A model generated the notes under the pieces. That model saw only the letters and a list, made by a program, of their open reading frames with translations. It did not search any database and was not told the origin of the DNA. Below are positions 21,317-34,941 of a DNA stretch of 64,000 nucleotides, piece after piece. This DNA is from Schistocephalus solidus (Eukaryota; Platyhelminthes; Cestoda; Diphyllobothriidea; Diphyllobothriidae): contig WEDG01008814.1 in the NCBI GenBank assembly GCA_017591395.1, positions 124,001-188,000 on the forward strand, written 5' to 3'. Numbering within the stretch: the stretch's first letter is position 1; the number at the start of each line of letters is the position of its first letter. The translations under genes were made by a program, and so were the position numbers.

Positions 21317-22845
21317 CTATAAGATGGAAACAGTGATGTTAAGTTCGCATGTCGCAAAAAGCGGGCCTCCTATACAACATCAAAAAGAATGCTTGAGCTT
21401 CTTGACCGTGAAAGACGGCCGTGACGCCTTTTCCGGCAACTTGTGCTCTGAGAAACTGCAAACAGTGTTAGGCCATCTACGGGGGATCACAATGAGTGGT
21501 TCTTGGCCTACTTGCTACGGTCAAAAAACCGGAGAAAAGGGAACCTGATATTTCAACCTAGGTCCATTCTGTGGTCTACTCTAGCAACTCTACTAGCAAC
21601 TCCATTGTTTGCTGCTAGTGGATGGCCAGTTATCTGATTGGCTGAAGCGATACAAGCTGCGAGAGTAAAGCATTTTTTGATTTTGACATGCAGGTACTTC
21701 GCGGCCTATTTCGTCCTGCACAACCGCATAGCAGACCCTGGAACGCCTTTTGCAGCGTATGGATGCATTAGACTGCACCCGATGCGCCAATGACACCACT
21801 CCTCAGAAAGAACATATGTTCCTAATAGGCACCGGCAGGCGTCTACCTATTATTAAACTATCAATAGACTATGAAAATAAGGTCGGTATAAGTTTTCAAT
21901 AGATAAGGACAATGCTATCAGGGTACTGATAAAAAGGGTGACAATCTGTCGACTTTAATAGATAATATTTAATTAAATTTTGGATAAATGCTACTTACTT
22001 GATATTTCAGCGCTTGTTTTCCTTCGTTTTTACTCAAGCTTCTATGCAATAGATGTGGTTTGTCATGAACTGTTAATCGAAATCCTGAAACGATCGTTTT
22101 TCACTATAAACAATTACTTAAGTGGCAATTAAGTAGCAATAGTAATTATCGGAGAACCTAAGCCCATGATATTTCAGTCACGCCAGGATGCCGGCTTTTG
22201 AACGAGCGTCGTTCCGCCCAACTGGAAAAATTACACCCCGTAAAAACTATCCACTTAAGTAGTATGCATGTTCCCATAGATTGTCAATGGCCTTATAAAT
22301 TCAAATATATTTTATAGACAACGTTCAGCAAAATCTTCTTTCTATGAAATTTGGTATCAAATTAAATTTTCTTGAAGTTTTATGCTTAAGCGATCATTCC
22401 TCTATGCCAATTAACGCAACATATACGTATAAGGATGATAGAAGAACCTAGGGTTACCGGACGTAATTGGCGGGTACTCCATTTCAATCGGAGCAAGCCG
22501 ATTGGCTTAAATACCACCCAATTAGTTCTGTGGCGTTTATAATGTTATTTATTGTCAAGAATTTTGTTTCTGGCCCACGCCATTTGGCACGATGTCGAGA
22601 TGGGCCACCATATACCGAGGAACAGAGATGCGTTTAGATGAGTGGATATAGTGGAGCCAGTATTTCTTGCCGAACCCCCCTATCAGCAGGAGCTCGCCAT
22701 AATGGGCAGTTGTTATTATGAAATATCATCGTTTCTAGGGCACGACCCAAGGACAATAGGTGCCTTATCCTTAATCACAGTTGGGTTGGCAAACCGCTTG
22801 AAAAGAAGTGTCGCATAGGAATAATACAGGGAGAGACAGGCTCAC

Positions 22846-23054
22846 CACCAATAACTCGAGGAAGGGTAGCTGGAGTAGTGGGTGTTTCGAGATCGTGGAT
22901 GCCCGGTCCAATTGGCTGTAGCGAAATCGTCTCGTGCACAACTTCACCAACTCCCCCGACAAGATGGCGACTTGAAGTGCGCGTTTGGTTTTGCTGAAAG
23001 GCAAGGGCTTGAATAAACAAGGGAGAAGTGACACCGGAAGCGGGTGAGGGCACA
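22846..23054 (-). CDS. tns: Tensin linker exon (209 nt)
   Basis: Acceptor tttttttcacag, donor ggtg|gtgagc. It encodes VPSPASGVTSPLFIQALA, then SSRHLVGGVGEVVHETISL and ETPTTPATLPRVIG. The Pro/Ser/Thr-rich ends suit the disordered tensin middle, and the central GGVGEVVHETISLQPIGPG may be a short conserved motif. It enters with 1 nt (previous exon must end at phase 2) and leaves at phase 1. The partner exon on its 5' side was not found with confidence. Confidence 0.7.
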
Positions 23055-23429
23055 CTGTGAAAAAAATAAGTAGGTCTGCGTCACCGCTGTCTGCCTGTCT
23101 TCTCATCATGAGGCCGACGCATTGATAGCTACAAAGGACTATGGCCCCGACTCTAGCACCGAATGACAGAGGGCTAAAAGGCACTGCTGTGTGCACAAGG
23201 GTATATATGGACGGTCAAAACTTACATTACTCACAATGTACAATTTGGCAGGAAGGTCTAAGCGAGGTGTAAAAAATCTAAGCATCCATCTCCACAAAGA
23301 ATATAGCGTCCGTTTGATTATAACTCTTTCTACGGATTCGATGCTTTGCTTATACAGCATAACGAAGGTTGATTACATTGTGGTTGCGAACGGCGTCTCA
23401 AAAATTTGTCACCTTGATCATGAAAGTAG

Positions 23430-23870
23430 TTTCATGACAGCTCGAACATCGGTTTCGATAGGGCACACGGTGCGCCCCACGGCAAGGTGGTGCAGGGACA
23501 TTGGCTATATATTGAGGGTACACTTGCGCTGCACCTATCGCACTCTCTCCCCCTCCCCACCTGGGCCCGGTGTCATCACAAAGTCCATAAGACCGAAGGT
23601 AGGAGAGGACACAGGTGGCTTACGCGGCTGGAGCCGCCCATTGGCGTACCACAACACCTGGCTCCCACGGAATGGGAGTGCCATTGAAGCCACATTAAGA
23701 AGGAGCCATTGCAGCCGGACTCTCAGTCCGCTAGTCGGCCACGCCACACAAACGCCAGGGTCCGTGTTATCCTGGGGTTGGCAACCTTCTAAGCCATGGC
23801 TTTTAACGCACCGTGATAACCTCAATCGCGTCAGATTGTTTACAGTGAGGAAAATGTGGTGAATCACTGT
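23430..23870 (-). repeat. R1 dispersed repeat, minus-strand copy
   Basis: The reverse complement shows 'tgaccactagcggactgagagtccggctgcaatggctcc'-type sequence, 'ccgggcccaggtgggg', and the same closing blocks as the copy at 5,560-5,830. About 440 bp, noncoding. Confidence 0.75.
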
Positions 23871-25559
23871 CCGAGTCGATCAGTTGACTGGAGCTGGGAA
23901 TGGACGCAGTGGCTGACAGCTGATGACCTCGTCCACTTGTTCCAAACACACGTGTCAGGATTTCATACAAAAGAGACCTATTTTATTAATCAGGTATGCA
24001 ATAGGCGTGCTATACGTACAAGTACGCCCAGGTGGGCAAGCTGACGTTGGCATGAGTATGTTCCTACTAAATGAAAACGGGATAAACTGGGTTACGTATC
24101 AATGACTTTGACAGATTTAGAACTGAGCCAGCTCCATTAATGAGTGTTAACTACTATTTCCCATCCAGTGAGAACTCTAGAACAAAATCTTAGTACAGTG
24201 TACAGCTTCCATTTTCCTCATCACAGCCAACAAAGTGATAGTCCGTAACTAAACTGCTAGAACATTCCAAGTGAAACTGCGTTCAAACGTCTGGTCATAG
24301 AGGCACAAATTTGGGCATGGCTGTCCGACTCGATGATCAATTGACTGAGAAGTTACCTACACAAAAGTAATACTATCAGTTCCAATGTTTAAATTCAACA
24401 GTGCTTTTTTGTTTTTAAAGTTTCATCGGTACCCTCTTCTCTATGCAGCATAAAATCGGTAACAGTTTTTCTTCCGACAATTAACTTCGTGATGGACATT
24501 TCTTTCGGTAGGTCAAATAGGGACATTCAAAGACGCATTCCGCAGAGTTAAATCCTCTTACAAATCAGCCCAAGAACTTATCCATCTTTAGTATGGGAGA
24601 GAACCAGATGAGAATGGGTTTCATGGAGATTAGGCCCATTTTGAGCGCACTTGTACAATGAGGCGCAAATAACCCGATAGTTAGATCCTCAAAAACACAA
24701 CAGAGTGGACGCAGTCGTAACTTACGCATGAATATGTTCATAGTGAAGCAGATTTACAAGCCATCTACCTCAATATCCCACCATCTACCTTACTCTTAAC
24801 AAGACGAAGTCAAGACAACTGGGGAGGAACAGTGGGCATTGGGGTTAAAAAGCCAAACAGGCTATGTTTGCATGCCGCATACGACCTGGGCCACATACTG
24901 GGCTCCATTCCGGATGTTTGAGATCTCACTTAAGTAACAGTGCCAGGACATCGTGTAATGATAGTTTTAAAGAGCACTTGGTAGCACGTCAAGCTTTGGA
25001 TATCGGCTGGGTCGACTATTCCTTCTCCATCCCCCAATGAATCTGTCGAACGTGCGAGTCAAGATGAGTGATAATAAGACTGGGCGAACTGCCTGATAAA
25101 ACTTCAAGCCCTCTCTACGTGGGTCACATACGACCTGGGCTCAAATACGCACCACCAGGTTTCATTCAAGGGTTGGGCTATGAAATCTTACACGAGTGCT
25201 ATAAAGGCCGCAACAGGAAGGAATCACTGCTGCTTAACTCCCAGTCCTCAGTAGGACTGGCTTATTCAGTCAGTTGTTGGTCATCCAAGTCATGCCAATT
25301 ATAGCAAACAATCTCTGAAAGCATCGCTTTACAATAAAAATCATTCAAAATTTTGGACTAGGATGAAGTTATCTTTGGTACTGCTTTAAGGGCCAACTGA
25401 CAGAGCATCTTTGCAACTGGCTTCAGGGAAAATGTCAGGGTGCCACCTCGGTCGGCCTCAGCTACATCAGTGCCTAACGTAAATAGCATAGCAGAGTGTT
25501 TAGTATGGTTATTTATACGGCCCAGGTTATGAAGCCGGCAGCTGTCAGGGTTCTGCCTC

Positions 25560-25930
25560 AGCGGGGGAGAGAACACTCGGTCATGGAAACAGTAACTACC
25601 GGAAATGCCAAATTCTCTTCCGAACACACGCCCACTCGCGCTGTCAACGCCAATCAATCGAACGAACCTGTGCATGGAATGCGTGCATACACGCACGCGG
25701 TACGTTGCACCAATCAGACGAAGTCTCGGGCATCTGCCGGGGCGTGTGCGCGAAATCCATTGGCTGTGGCGGAACGGGGAATCGTTGCTGGAAGGTGCAT
25801 GTGCAAGATCGTGCGTGCGGGCATATTGGTGCTGGTGGTGGCCGTGATCGATTAGGCGAGCGTGGGCAACTGTTGATTGCGTGGCCTACCCGAGGTGGTT
25901 TTGCCGCGTGCGCAGACGCATCAGTCTAAT
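25560..25930. promoter_or_regulatory. CpG-rich block with CCAAT boxes
   Basis: Locally CpG-rich sequence in an AT-rich intron. It has CCAAT motifs near 25,652 and 25,711 (plus) and an ATTGG near 25,758 (minus). No adjacent first exon was found, so a promoter role is only suggested. Confidence 0.3.
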
Positions 25931-26289
25931 CAACGAAAACTGCGGGGTAACGTGGTCAGCAAGCGTCGCCGCTTAAACCCACCATCCACGCAGTAGTTAA
26001 CTGGCCAAGGGCCTACCTCCAAAATGGTTTCGGCTGCTACGCAAAAAATAATCTTCAGCGGGTTTTGTATGGGTTATTTAAAACCTTTTTAACAAAGTAA
26101 GTCAAGGGATTTTAGATTTAGCTTATATTAGTGGGCTAACAAACAACCGGGAGAATTTGTATAATAAGTTATTCAGCCTTTTTAAATATGTCAAATCAGT
26201 TAATTCAAAGGGTTGGTTTATCTGGCGAATAATTGGGGAGGAATCACGCTCAGTATGAGCCCTTGACTAGCTCCCGCATAAAGTGGTTT

Positions 26290-26520
26290 AATGGAAAAGG
26301 AAGTGGGAGATTCATTCTCTGGAATATTAAGGAACGTGTCACAAAGCCAGTCAGAAACTACAGAAAAGAAAGATATATTTCTAGAACTGCCTTTTCCAGG
26401 AGACGCAACAAGCGAATTAGTGAGACACCGTCCAAGGACAGTTATCACGAGTGCTTTCACATGGCAAAATTGCCTGTTCTCTTAAACAAACTCTCGCCTT
26501 CAACGGGTGGGGAGTAAAGA
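26290..26520 (+). mobile_element. Penelope-like element fragment
   Basis: The plus-strand frame reads ETTEKKDIFLELPFPGD then ATSELVRH. This resembles the region between the RT and the GIY-YIG endonuclease of Penelope-like elements, where an 'L-x-LPF-x-GD' block precedes the tail. A second frame overlaps and continues (LPVLLNKL), suggesting a frameshift. Only this short piece is seen, and recognition is from memory of the family. Confidence 0.45.
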
Positions 26521-29500
26521 TTGACTGCTTTTTTAATCCATATTAACTTGCATTTATTCATTCACCTGTGAATTTGGCGTGAAATACATTCACTAAATAA
26601 CGAGGCGTCTGTAAAAAGGGTACACGAAGACGTGTCAGCCAGCTAGGTAAAGGTAAAAAATCAGTCGATTTCAAGTTCTATTCTTACACAGCTAATAGAT
26701 GTGATTCATCAAGTCTACGCCAAAGGAGCCTTTCAGATTGTCTACCAAGCATGCACAAACTAATCTAAAGGTCAATGCCAAGAGATGCTTGCAAAAACCG
26801 AGGCAGTGTTTAGTCGGTTATCGAATCCTAAATTCGCAATGTAAACTGGATAACCTTGCATAACTTCGATTCCCAAACAGTGATCATTCCGACTGCTGCA
26901 ATTTGGTGAGTAACGAACTCACGATCGAGGCGCGATTTCCAGATGCCACTTCAGTCTTGTGGAACATCAAATTCCCTCGGATGTAGCAGGCAGTGTGAAA
27001 TTACCGACAAAAGCGCCAACATTGTGGTTGGTCCTAATTTAGCGAATCATACTGAAGCTCCTAGCGGATGACTTAGCAACAAACTCACCCGACTGGGAGG
27101 CAGACAAGCTAACCCGTGGATACATATATCCTCATCCGACATAATAACCGATCACACGGCCCAAACACTGCCATAGATACCACACCACTTAGGCGTTAAG
27201 AAGCGACCGGGACAACAGAAGCGAAAAAATATATAGTTGGAACGAAAACCACTTTACTGGAGGGTCAATTCGAATTCTCTCAATCTAATTGTTTTGTACA
27301 GATCTTTACAACGGACTGCATATACAAAAGTTCTATGGATCAGGCGGCTAGTCCATCTATTTCATGGAGCTCTTATGTCATCGAGCCTTTTTAAAATCAT
27401 CGAGAGTTAGCGAGAGACCGATTAGTCAAACCAAATATGCAAAAATCCCGAGTTAAGGATGGAAAGTTAATATCCCGAATCAGGGATTTCTTATTCTCAG
27501 CTTTCAGATGGGCTTTAGGATTCATCCTTGCTTAAACTATACCTGCATCTTTACGGTCAGACTGAATAAAAACTGGAGACAAAATTATATGAAAATAATA
27601 AAGCAGCTCATTTGGGATGCCCAAATTCCCTCGTATCTACTTAACTTTTTGGAGCGAATACACAGTTTTGATTTTAATTTAATTTAGTTTAAGCTATAAT
27701 TTTTATAGTACGCCGATAGTGGAACTGCGCACAAAGCAATTGAAGCGTGGAAATTTAGCCAAGCATAGCGAATAGGATGCCCAGAACTTGCGCCTCCATA
27801 CCAATCGCTACATGGTCAAGCTAAGGGTCACGACCCACACGCGGGTTCGAGACAACTAGTAATAATGACACAGGGAAGAACTGATTGGCCAGTTATAATT
27901 TACTTTGGTTGTTGTTTGATCCTTTCATATCGTCGAACACCGAGCCGAACGTTCGGGTTCCAGAATATCAATCCTCGTGGCGAAGACATTTTTTAGCCGT
28001 GTTCAGTCAGTGAATAGGACTTTAAGACCCGTACCACCATTAAATTTACTTCCCCGTGGTTACTAGCGCCTTAAGTGTTTGATATTCAGCTTTTAATAGC
28101 AGTTAGTGGAGCTAAAGAAATTTGTTTATTTAAAAACAAGTTTGTGTTCTGCCCTTTAAAAGCGCATACAAAGGCACTTATTTGTCCCAAGTTTTGAAAC
28201 AGCTGACGTCTACTGCACAACATTTGATATTTTGAATTTCGTTTAATATGCAAAATAAGCAATTTTGTAGAATAGGATGTGAAGGTGAGTCGTGGGTCGG
28301 AGAATCAACCCCTCGCCGGGTAGAAAACGCATTCTCCTGCTGTCATGCCTAGTCGAGGTCGACCTTTGCAAATTTATGCGGAACTTTTTTTGTTTGCAAA
28401 GTTAATGGATCGGTATGCGCCTACTCCCGAGTGAATAAATGCCCGATCTGTTTCAACAGATAATTCCAGGTGACGAGGTACTGATGAAATTTGTTTCGAT
28501 CAAGTGCTTTTTGACCTCCTCCACGGACTATACGAATCGTGGGCGTGCACATGTTTTTATCTCCGGCTCCCGACAGGTGTCAAGGTCCTGATTGGATAAA
28601 TGAAGGCAGACTAAGCCGGAGCCAGCTCTGTATCAACCTACCCCACATTCTCTGTCGATACCCCCCGCACCCCTAGGTAGTCGCGTTTGAATGAGTTTAG
28701 AAAGCCGCTACTGTTTAGCGTTTATGGAAATGCAATCACAAGGACAGAATCCAGTCTAAGCCGATTTCAGGGAAGTTACGTAAGAGTTAATGACACCATC
28801 TTTGAACACGAAGTACTCTCATAAAAGGTATTAAACTGCTCTTTTCTCTCCAAACGCTCGCTCAGATTAAAAGCCGAGGGTTATCTCCATCAGCAATAGC
28901 TCAATTTTTGCTTGCATATTGCGAGTAACTGCGAGGAAGTAGCAGGTTTAAATTAGAACGTCGAAGCAACTGATGAGGGTATTCGAATCGTTTGGTGACT
29001 GGTATGAAAACCGCTCTGACCAAATCTGGTAGTTGAAGACCCAGTTGGAACCTCATTTATTGTAAAAAACTACTCACAGAGGCACTAAAAACGACGGGTT
29101 TTAAAAACGATTAAATTGGCTGAAATAAATGCTTAGATCGTCATGACTAGCAGCGGGCTTTTGTTGTCCTGCGGCGCGAAATTTGAAAACTTTAATTCGG
29201 CTAGGAAAGTACTGATAACCTATTTGATTCCTGGCCGGCAGAAAACTAAAATACCTCTGTAAAGAAGCATATTGAATGGGAGGTATTTGTGCTTTTAAGA
29301 TAAAAAATACTTTTAATTACAGGCTTGAAACGTACTTCTTTCATACGCATGTTCTCCCTATGGGCAGAATAGGTGCTGTAGATCGGTGGCTGTTTAACAT
29401 CGCGCAGATTGTGCTCTAAAAACGAATATGAAAGTAGGAATACGCAAGGTAAGTTGAAATTCACCCCGCCCCAGCAACTAGAGAACTTTAAACATAATAG

Positions 29501-32500
29501 GAAAACAGTATGGACGAATTTTCATGAAGCATCTGCCCAATGGACTGGATGTGCAAGGAACGTACTTTAAATGAAGGGACCTCAACACCTATCAGTGCAA
29601 TCCAAGAGAAATGTTTAGCCTCCAGCTTTTATTTCCAGTTAGCTGCACCCTCATAGAAGAGGAGAAGTGGAGGACAGTGGGAAAACTACCCCAAGGATAT
29701 GATACAAAAATCAGTGGAGTAAGGTGCAACCAGACAAATTCACTGGACCGCGTCTATAACCATGTATGCATTAGCGTATCCTGCCGTTAAACAGACTAAA
29801 TAGATCAAAATTAGAGACTAATCGCACGCTTATAAAATGACCATTTAATGGGGGGGGGAGAGGCCCCTCGAAATGGACATAAATGTGCTGCCCTGATATT
29901 GCGGCTCTGAAGGTTCGCTAAAAGACTGTGTGAAAAATTATTGGAGTCCTGACCTCGAACATGAAGTGATCCGCAGCTTGTCGGACACACCCGGTCAGAC
30001 TCATGGCTAGCGGCTAGTCCCCTGATTGGCGCCTACTAGGATTTAAGGCTACCGCGTTCGGCTGTAGAACACCTGACGGCTGTGATTGGTTAATTTGCGC
30101 GCCCCGACTACCTATTGTGGTACTTTCCTTTCACACTCCTGCGGACTGAATTAAACAGGACGCCTCAACAGTCGGGCTAATTGCAGGACTCTTCTTGTTA
30201 ATGCCTGGAAGTGAAAAATGCCTTCAGTGTCCCTTTTCTGAGCTTTATTAAAGCATGCAATCACGGTAGACGTCACTCTGTTCCCCAACTGACGGGCGTT
30301 TAAAGCAAAGCTGAGCATAGGTTATATTATCAGCTAACGGGGTATATCTCCTCACAACAACCTGAAAGGTATATTGGTTGCAACAGTAGTTGAACTACGT
30401 CAACCCACTTCCGTACATTTGTTAACACAGTTTGAGTGCACGCAACCACACCCGGGACCTTTAAAATCTCTTAACCGATGCACCTGCATAAGTCTGTGCT
30501 CCAGATCAAAAAGGCCCACACATAAAGTCACCAGAACACGAGGCTGCCTGTGATCGCTGAGTGATTCAATGAACTCCCGGAGATAACAAACCGATGCCAG
30601 CTGCGGCGACTGAAGCTAATCACAAGGAAAATAATCCTGGCTCCGTTAAAATTACTCTATTTATCTCCAATCACAGGACACTGCATGTGTGTTCAGCGAT
30701 CCTGGGTCACGTGTTGACAAGCGTTTGGCAGAACGATAGTTATACCCCTCGAGAGGAGACTTCCGTAATGGTTGGTATTCGTAGGAGAATCAGCTGTTGA
30801 ACGGCCAGGTGGCTGCTTCAAGTTTTAGACGTTGGGTATTTGAGTTGGCGTTGGCAATGGAAGACACAAGCTTTTTATGTTCGCACAAAGGATTACTAGG
30901 TATTTAAGTGAATTGCGGTCTGAATTACTTACATGTCCCCATAACCGGCACAGACATGGAAACACCCTCACGTAATACAGGTGGCTTTTGTTCATTTATC
31001 CTAATTTTCCTGGAATTTAAGGCACAAAAGGTACTATATGTGGTTGCTGTTTTCATATCCTGCCGCGGGCCACATCAGAGATAGCAAATGAAACCTATGC
31101 CTGCCAAGTGGAGGGAAGTGGAGGCATGAACAGCGCTAGCGCCGCAAGTTTGAACAAGTGCTAAAGCGGAGATTTTCTGACACCGAAGAAAAATTTCTTT
31201 CAAATGCCCTCATTAATGCCCAACTTGCTTATTATTGTTGCTTCATAGTGTAACTTTGAAGCAATGTTCTACTGTCATAGAAGTTGGTGTTTGACCCAAT
31301 TCGAACCAATCAATCCAGTTTAGTATAAATACCAGACCAGTCTGAGCTATGTTGAGGACCAGTACTGGATTGATTCACGCAGCTGGTGGGCGATAGTTCC
31401 AAAATTTGCCTGTACACCCCTCGTATGGGTCTCAAAAGAGGACGCTGCGGAGCCCTGCGACTTCATTATTTCCCAAACACGGTCTTGACAGTTGATCGAA
31501 GTGCTGCGATTGTAAGTTACGACAAAACTCCAACCGGCATCTTGACGGCATGGTCTCACGTTGCCATCGGGATCTGACTGCTGGATAAGGCCAAACGGCA
31601 TGCTGAAATTGCGTGCTCACAATACGGAGTCCAAATGTGGCGACAGCATCCTTCCGAAGAATCTCAGTTGCCCCACCAAGGCGCTGAGCTAGGGCTCAGT
31701 AATTCACTCAAGATTAACCGGTACCTGCTTCACCACTGAGCACTGGGACAGATCATCGTAATTGCAAAAGCTGTCGGATCTTACACGTTTCACCCACCTC
31801 AGGGTGCAGAAAGGGTCAAAAAGACTAAAAGCATACAGGAACTTTCTGCCAGTTTGTTCTTATGAGTATGCGTGAATTTAAACTGACCGGAAATCCAATT
31901 ATTGCGCAGGTTATTTGAGTAGTTTTGAACATTCGTTTGACTGACGGTCCGAATGGGAACCCCTAAAAGGATTGCAGAGAAGAGAACAATTGTAAAATTT
32001 AGATACAGCGTACGGCGCGATCAGAAACCACATGTAGACGGGCACAAACACGTGCTATGGCATGCTGAAGACAGGCACAATCATAGCAATTAGAACTTGG
32101 AGTAACGGCGGTTGGCGGAGGGGGTGGGGGGCTGAAGATGTGAAGACCAAAAAAATAACTATAGTGACGACGGAGGTCTGTCAAAAATTGACAGTTATTG
32201 TCAGAGTAAAAGTACTTGAGGAACTGAGTTTAGAGTTAAAATTCAAAACAAATGCAATATAAGAAGGTGGCATCTGTAAAGATAGTCAAACATTTTGGTA
32301 AGGTTTTACTTGTTAGATTGCTTTAGAACCTTGTATGTTAGAGTGCAGACATACGCACCTTGCCTCCGAAATATCTTCCAAAAAAAGTGCTCTTTTATGC
32401 ATTAAAGCAAGAATGCAGTGTATATACGATTTGTTTAAAATATTTTTGGGCATAAGTCTTTCTCGCTTGAAAGGACCCTAAAAGGGTTTGTACCACAGCT

Positions 32501-34671
32501 CAAGGTGCTGTCCATATCCCAAGCCACTTACGTGGCCGTTTGCTCAATTATTCCGGAGCACCAACCAGATCGGTGAGTTCCCAGTTACATCTCATGATCC
32601 TTGATTCAAACACCTGCCAAAAGACCTGAAATTGGTTTATAAAAACACCCGAAAACGTGTATTAACAACATGCTTAGTACAAGCTCAAGCGAGCGTCGCA
32701 TTTTCGGACTGACAGTATGGCGATTGTGAACTGGTAACCTCTCTGCATCGTGTCACATCACCATATTGGCTTACAGCAATCGAGAGTGGCAGCACGATTT
32801 TTCATGTATATTTTGCCTGCCATGCACTGGACTAGGCAAAATGTGTGACGCAAACGCACTGGCTGGTCAAACCAAACAGCTAGTCTTCGCGTACCACACA
32901 CCTGTACGGCCTAGTCCCCGCTCCCTATGTACCATATTAATATATGGGCGACTAGGATCCCAAATAGGTTAGGATGACATAAAGGTTTAACTCAAGAGAA
33001 CTCATTTAAACCTGATCTTTGAAGGATTTAGTTATTCCATTAGTTCAGGCAATGACTTTTAAGGAGTCACAACGGGTTGTGACGTATTATCCATACAACC
33101 GTCACGTGTCTGTCGATAAAAAAGGTTCGTTGCATCTCTGGGACGCAGTCGCATGCTTGATTTACGAGCTGGTAAGACGAGAATAGCACGTCAGTCACAT
33201 TTCCGGTAGATAAACCCATTGAAATTTTGGCAGATCAACAGCTGGACTCGCAGTAAGTGCTTTGTAGCGCCTTAAGTGCGTATAGACCTCTCAGCATTGG
33301 CACCCATGTCACACTGAAAACCAAGGGATTATGGCTCAAAAGCTGACGGCATATGCATACAGTCTCGGATAGACAATCAATCGCAAACGCCATTTTTAAT
33401 AAACCAACTGACCAAGCTGACTGACTGCCTCAAGTGACACTTGCTCATTCACACCACATCACTCTAGTGGACGGACGCACGCGTAGGCTCGCAGCTGACC
33501 GCGCATTTGGGCCTCTGATCTCCAACCTGTTTCGACAGAGAATACAGTACTACTGCTGGGTTTAGCCTTCTACTTTAAAATTGGAGTTGAACGTGATTCT
33601 TGCGTCGCAGTGAGTACACTCACCATCATCTAGACGCCACACCTGATGGCCTCAGATACCTATTCCACATAGGTTGCCAAACACATGTCCAACTGTCGTC
33701 GGCCACCTAATAGTCACGAAAACTGGCCGTGGTGACGTGAATTTCATCGAGTTAATTCATACCTATGTTTGCTGCATCAGCAGAGTGACCGCAGAAAAAT
33801 GAGCGGTATGCTAGACAGAGGGGTGATTTGAACGCCGCAACTCTCGGGGCATTTCAAACTTCTTTTCAGTTGTTAATGCGTGCAAGTTTCAAAACAACCA
33901 CCTAAAATGAATGTGCACACGTCGTTAGAGGCTGAGGAGCTGCAAGTGATTGCTCCTAACGTTCATATTCGGACTGTGAAGAACATGGCGTTCACAAAAT
34001 TTACGCAGTTTATGGCCATTTAGAAACATAAGTAAAAGCGGGTTATCAGCAAGTTGTATGCATGTGCCACTTTGATCCTAGGTCAAACCAGTAAAAACAG
34101 TAAAAATCTGTTAAAAATCTTCCCCGATTTTGTTCCTTTAGATATCGCGAAAAATGAGTCATCACAAGACATTCCAGGAGAAAAACGGATTACAGAATAT
34201 TGCACCTAGAATATTTACCTAGAATAAAATCTGCGTAGCAGTAGTTAGCTTAAACGTGTGATTGTTGTTTATCGGCAGAAATACAACGCAAACAAGGCCT
34301 TCCGGACAATGCAAATTTTCTTGTGTTGGATTCGTCCTTTGTGAGCGCAATCCCTGGAAGTTCACATGTCACAGAAGGTACCAGAGGTTACATTATGGAA
34401 CAGACAAAAGTGGTAGGCTAAAAGAGCACTCAGTTGCGTCAGATTCTTGAACTACTCCATTTATTTACCAGGAAGTTAGCCATGAAGCCTTCGGAAAACC
34501 GAAAAGGCCTGCATACTCGGAATACGTCTCGTATATATATGGGCTAAACTTCTTCCACGTCTGCGGAACTTGATAGCTTCACAGGAAAACCATTGAAATC
34601 CACTCGGATCGATCAAGAAATGACATAGCAGGGACGGGCGTAAGAAGATCGGACTTGACTGCGGTTGCCAG

Positions 34672-34941
34672 GTGAACGTTAATTATGCCCTCCAGGCCAT
34701 AAACCCACACGAAATCAGTGAGTCTACACGCCCTCAACATCCGGGCTTCGTGTTTGTTGTATTTTATAGCGAAACCGCATCGTTACCGCTCGCACCAGAA
34801 GCAGGTGCATTCAACTTCCACATACGTTCAATTCAAGGAGCGAATGCAATGAGTAACAATCGCCCATTATTGTTGAAAATTATTCCATGGGACGATGCTT
34901 CTTTTGCGTTGCTGATTTATGATGAAAGTCCTACACTTTGA
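34672..34941 (+). CDS. Unrecognised open frame with coding-like codons
   Basis: An 89-codon frame ends in TGA at 34,939-34,941. It reads smoothly (PGFVFVVFYSETASLPLAP, KIIPWDDASFALLIYDESP), but I recognise no family. Its 5' end could be an exon (tgccag|gtgaacg), with a gtgagt after codon 15 as a competing donor. It may be a stray exon, a retroelement scrap or chance. Confidence 0.25.
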   Translation: MNVNYALQAINPHEISESTRPQHPGFVFVVFYSETASLPLAPEAGAFNFHIRSIQGANAMSNNRPLLLKIIPWDDASFALLIYDESPTL

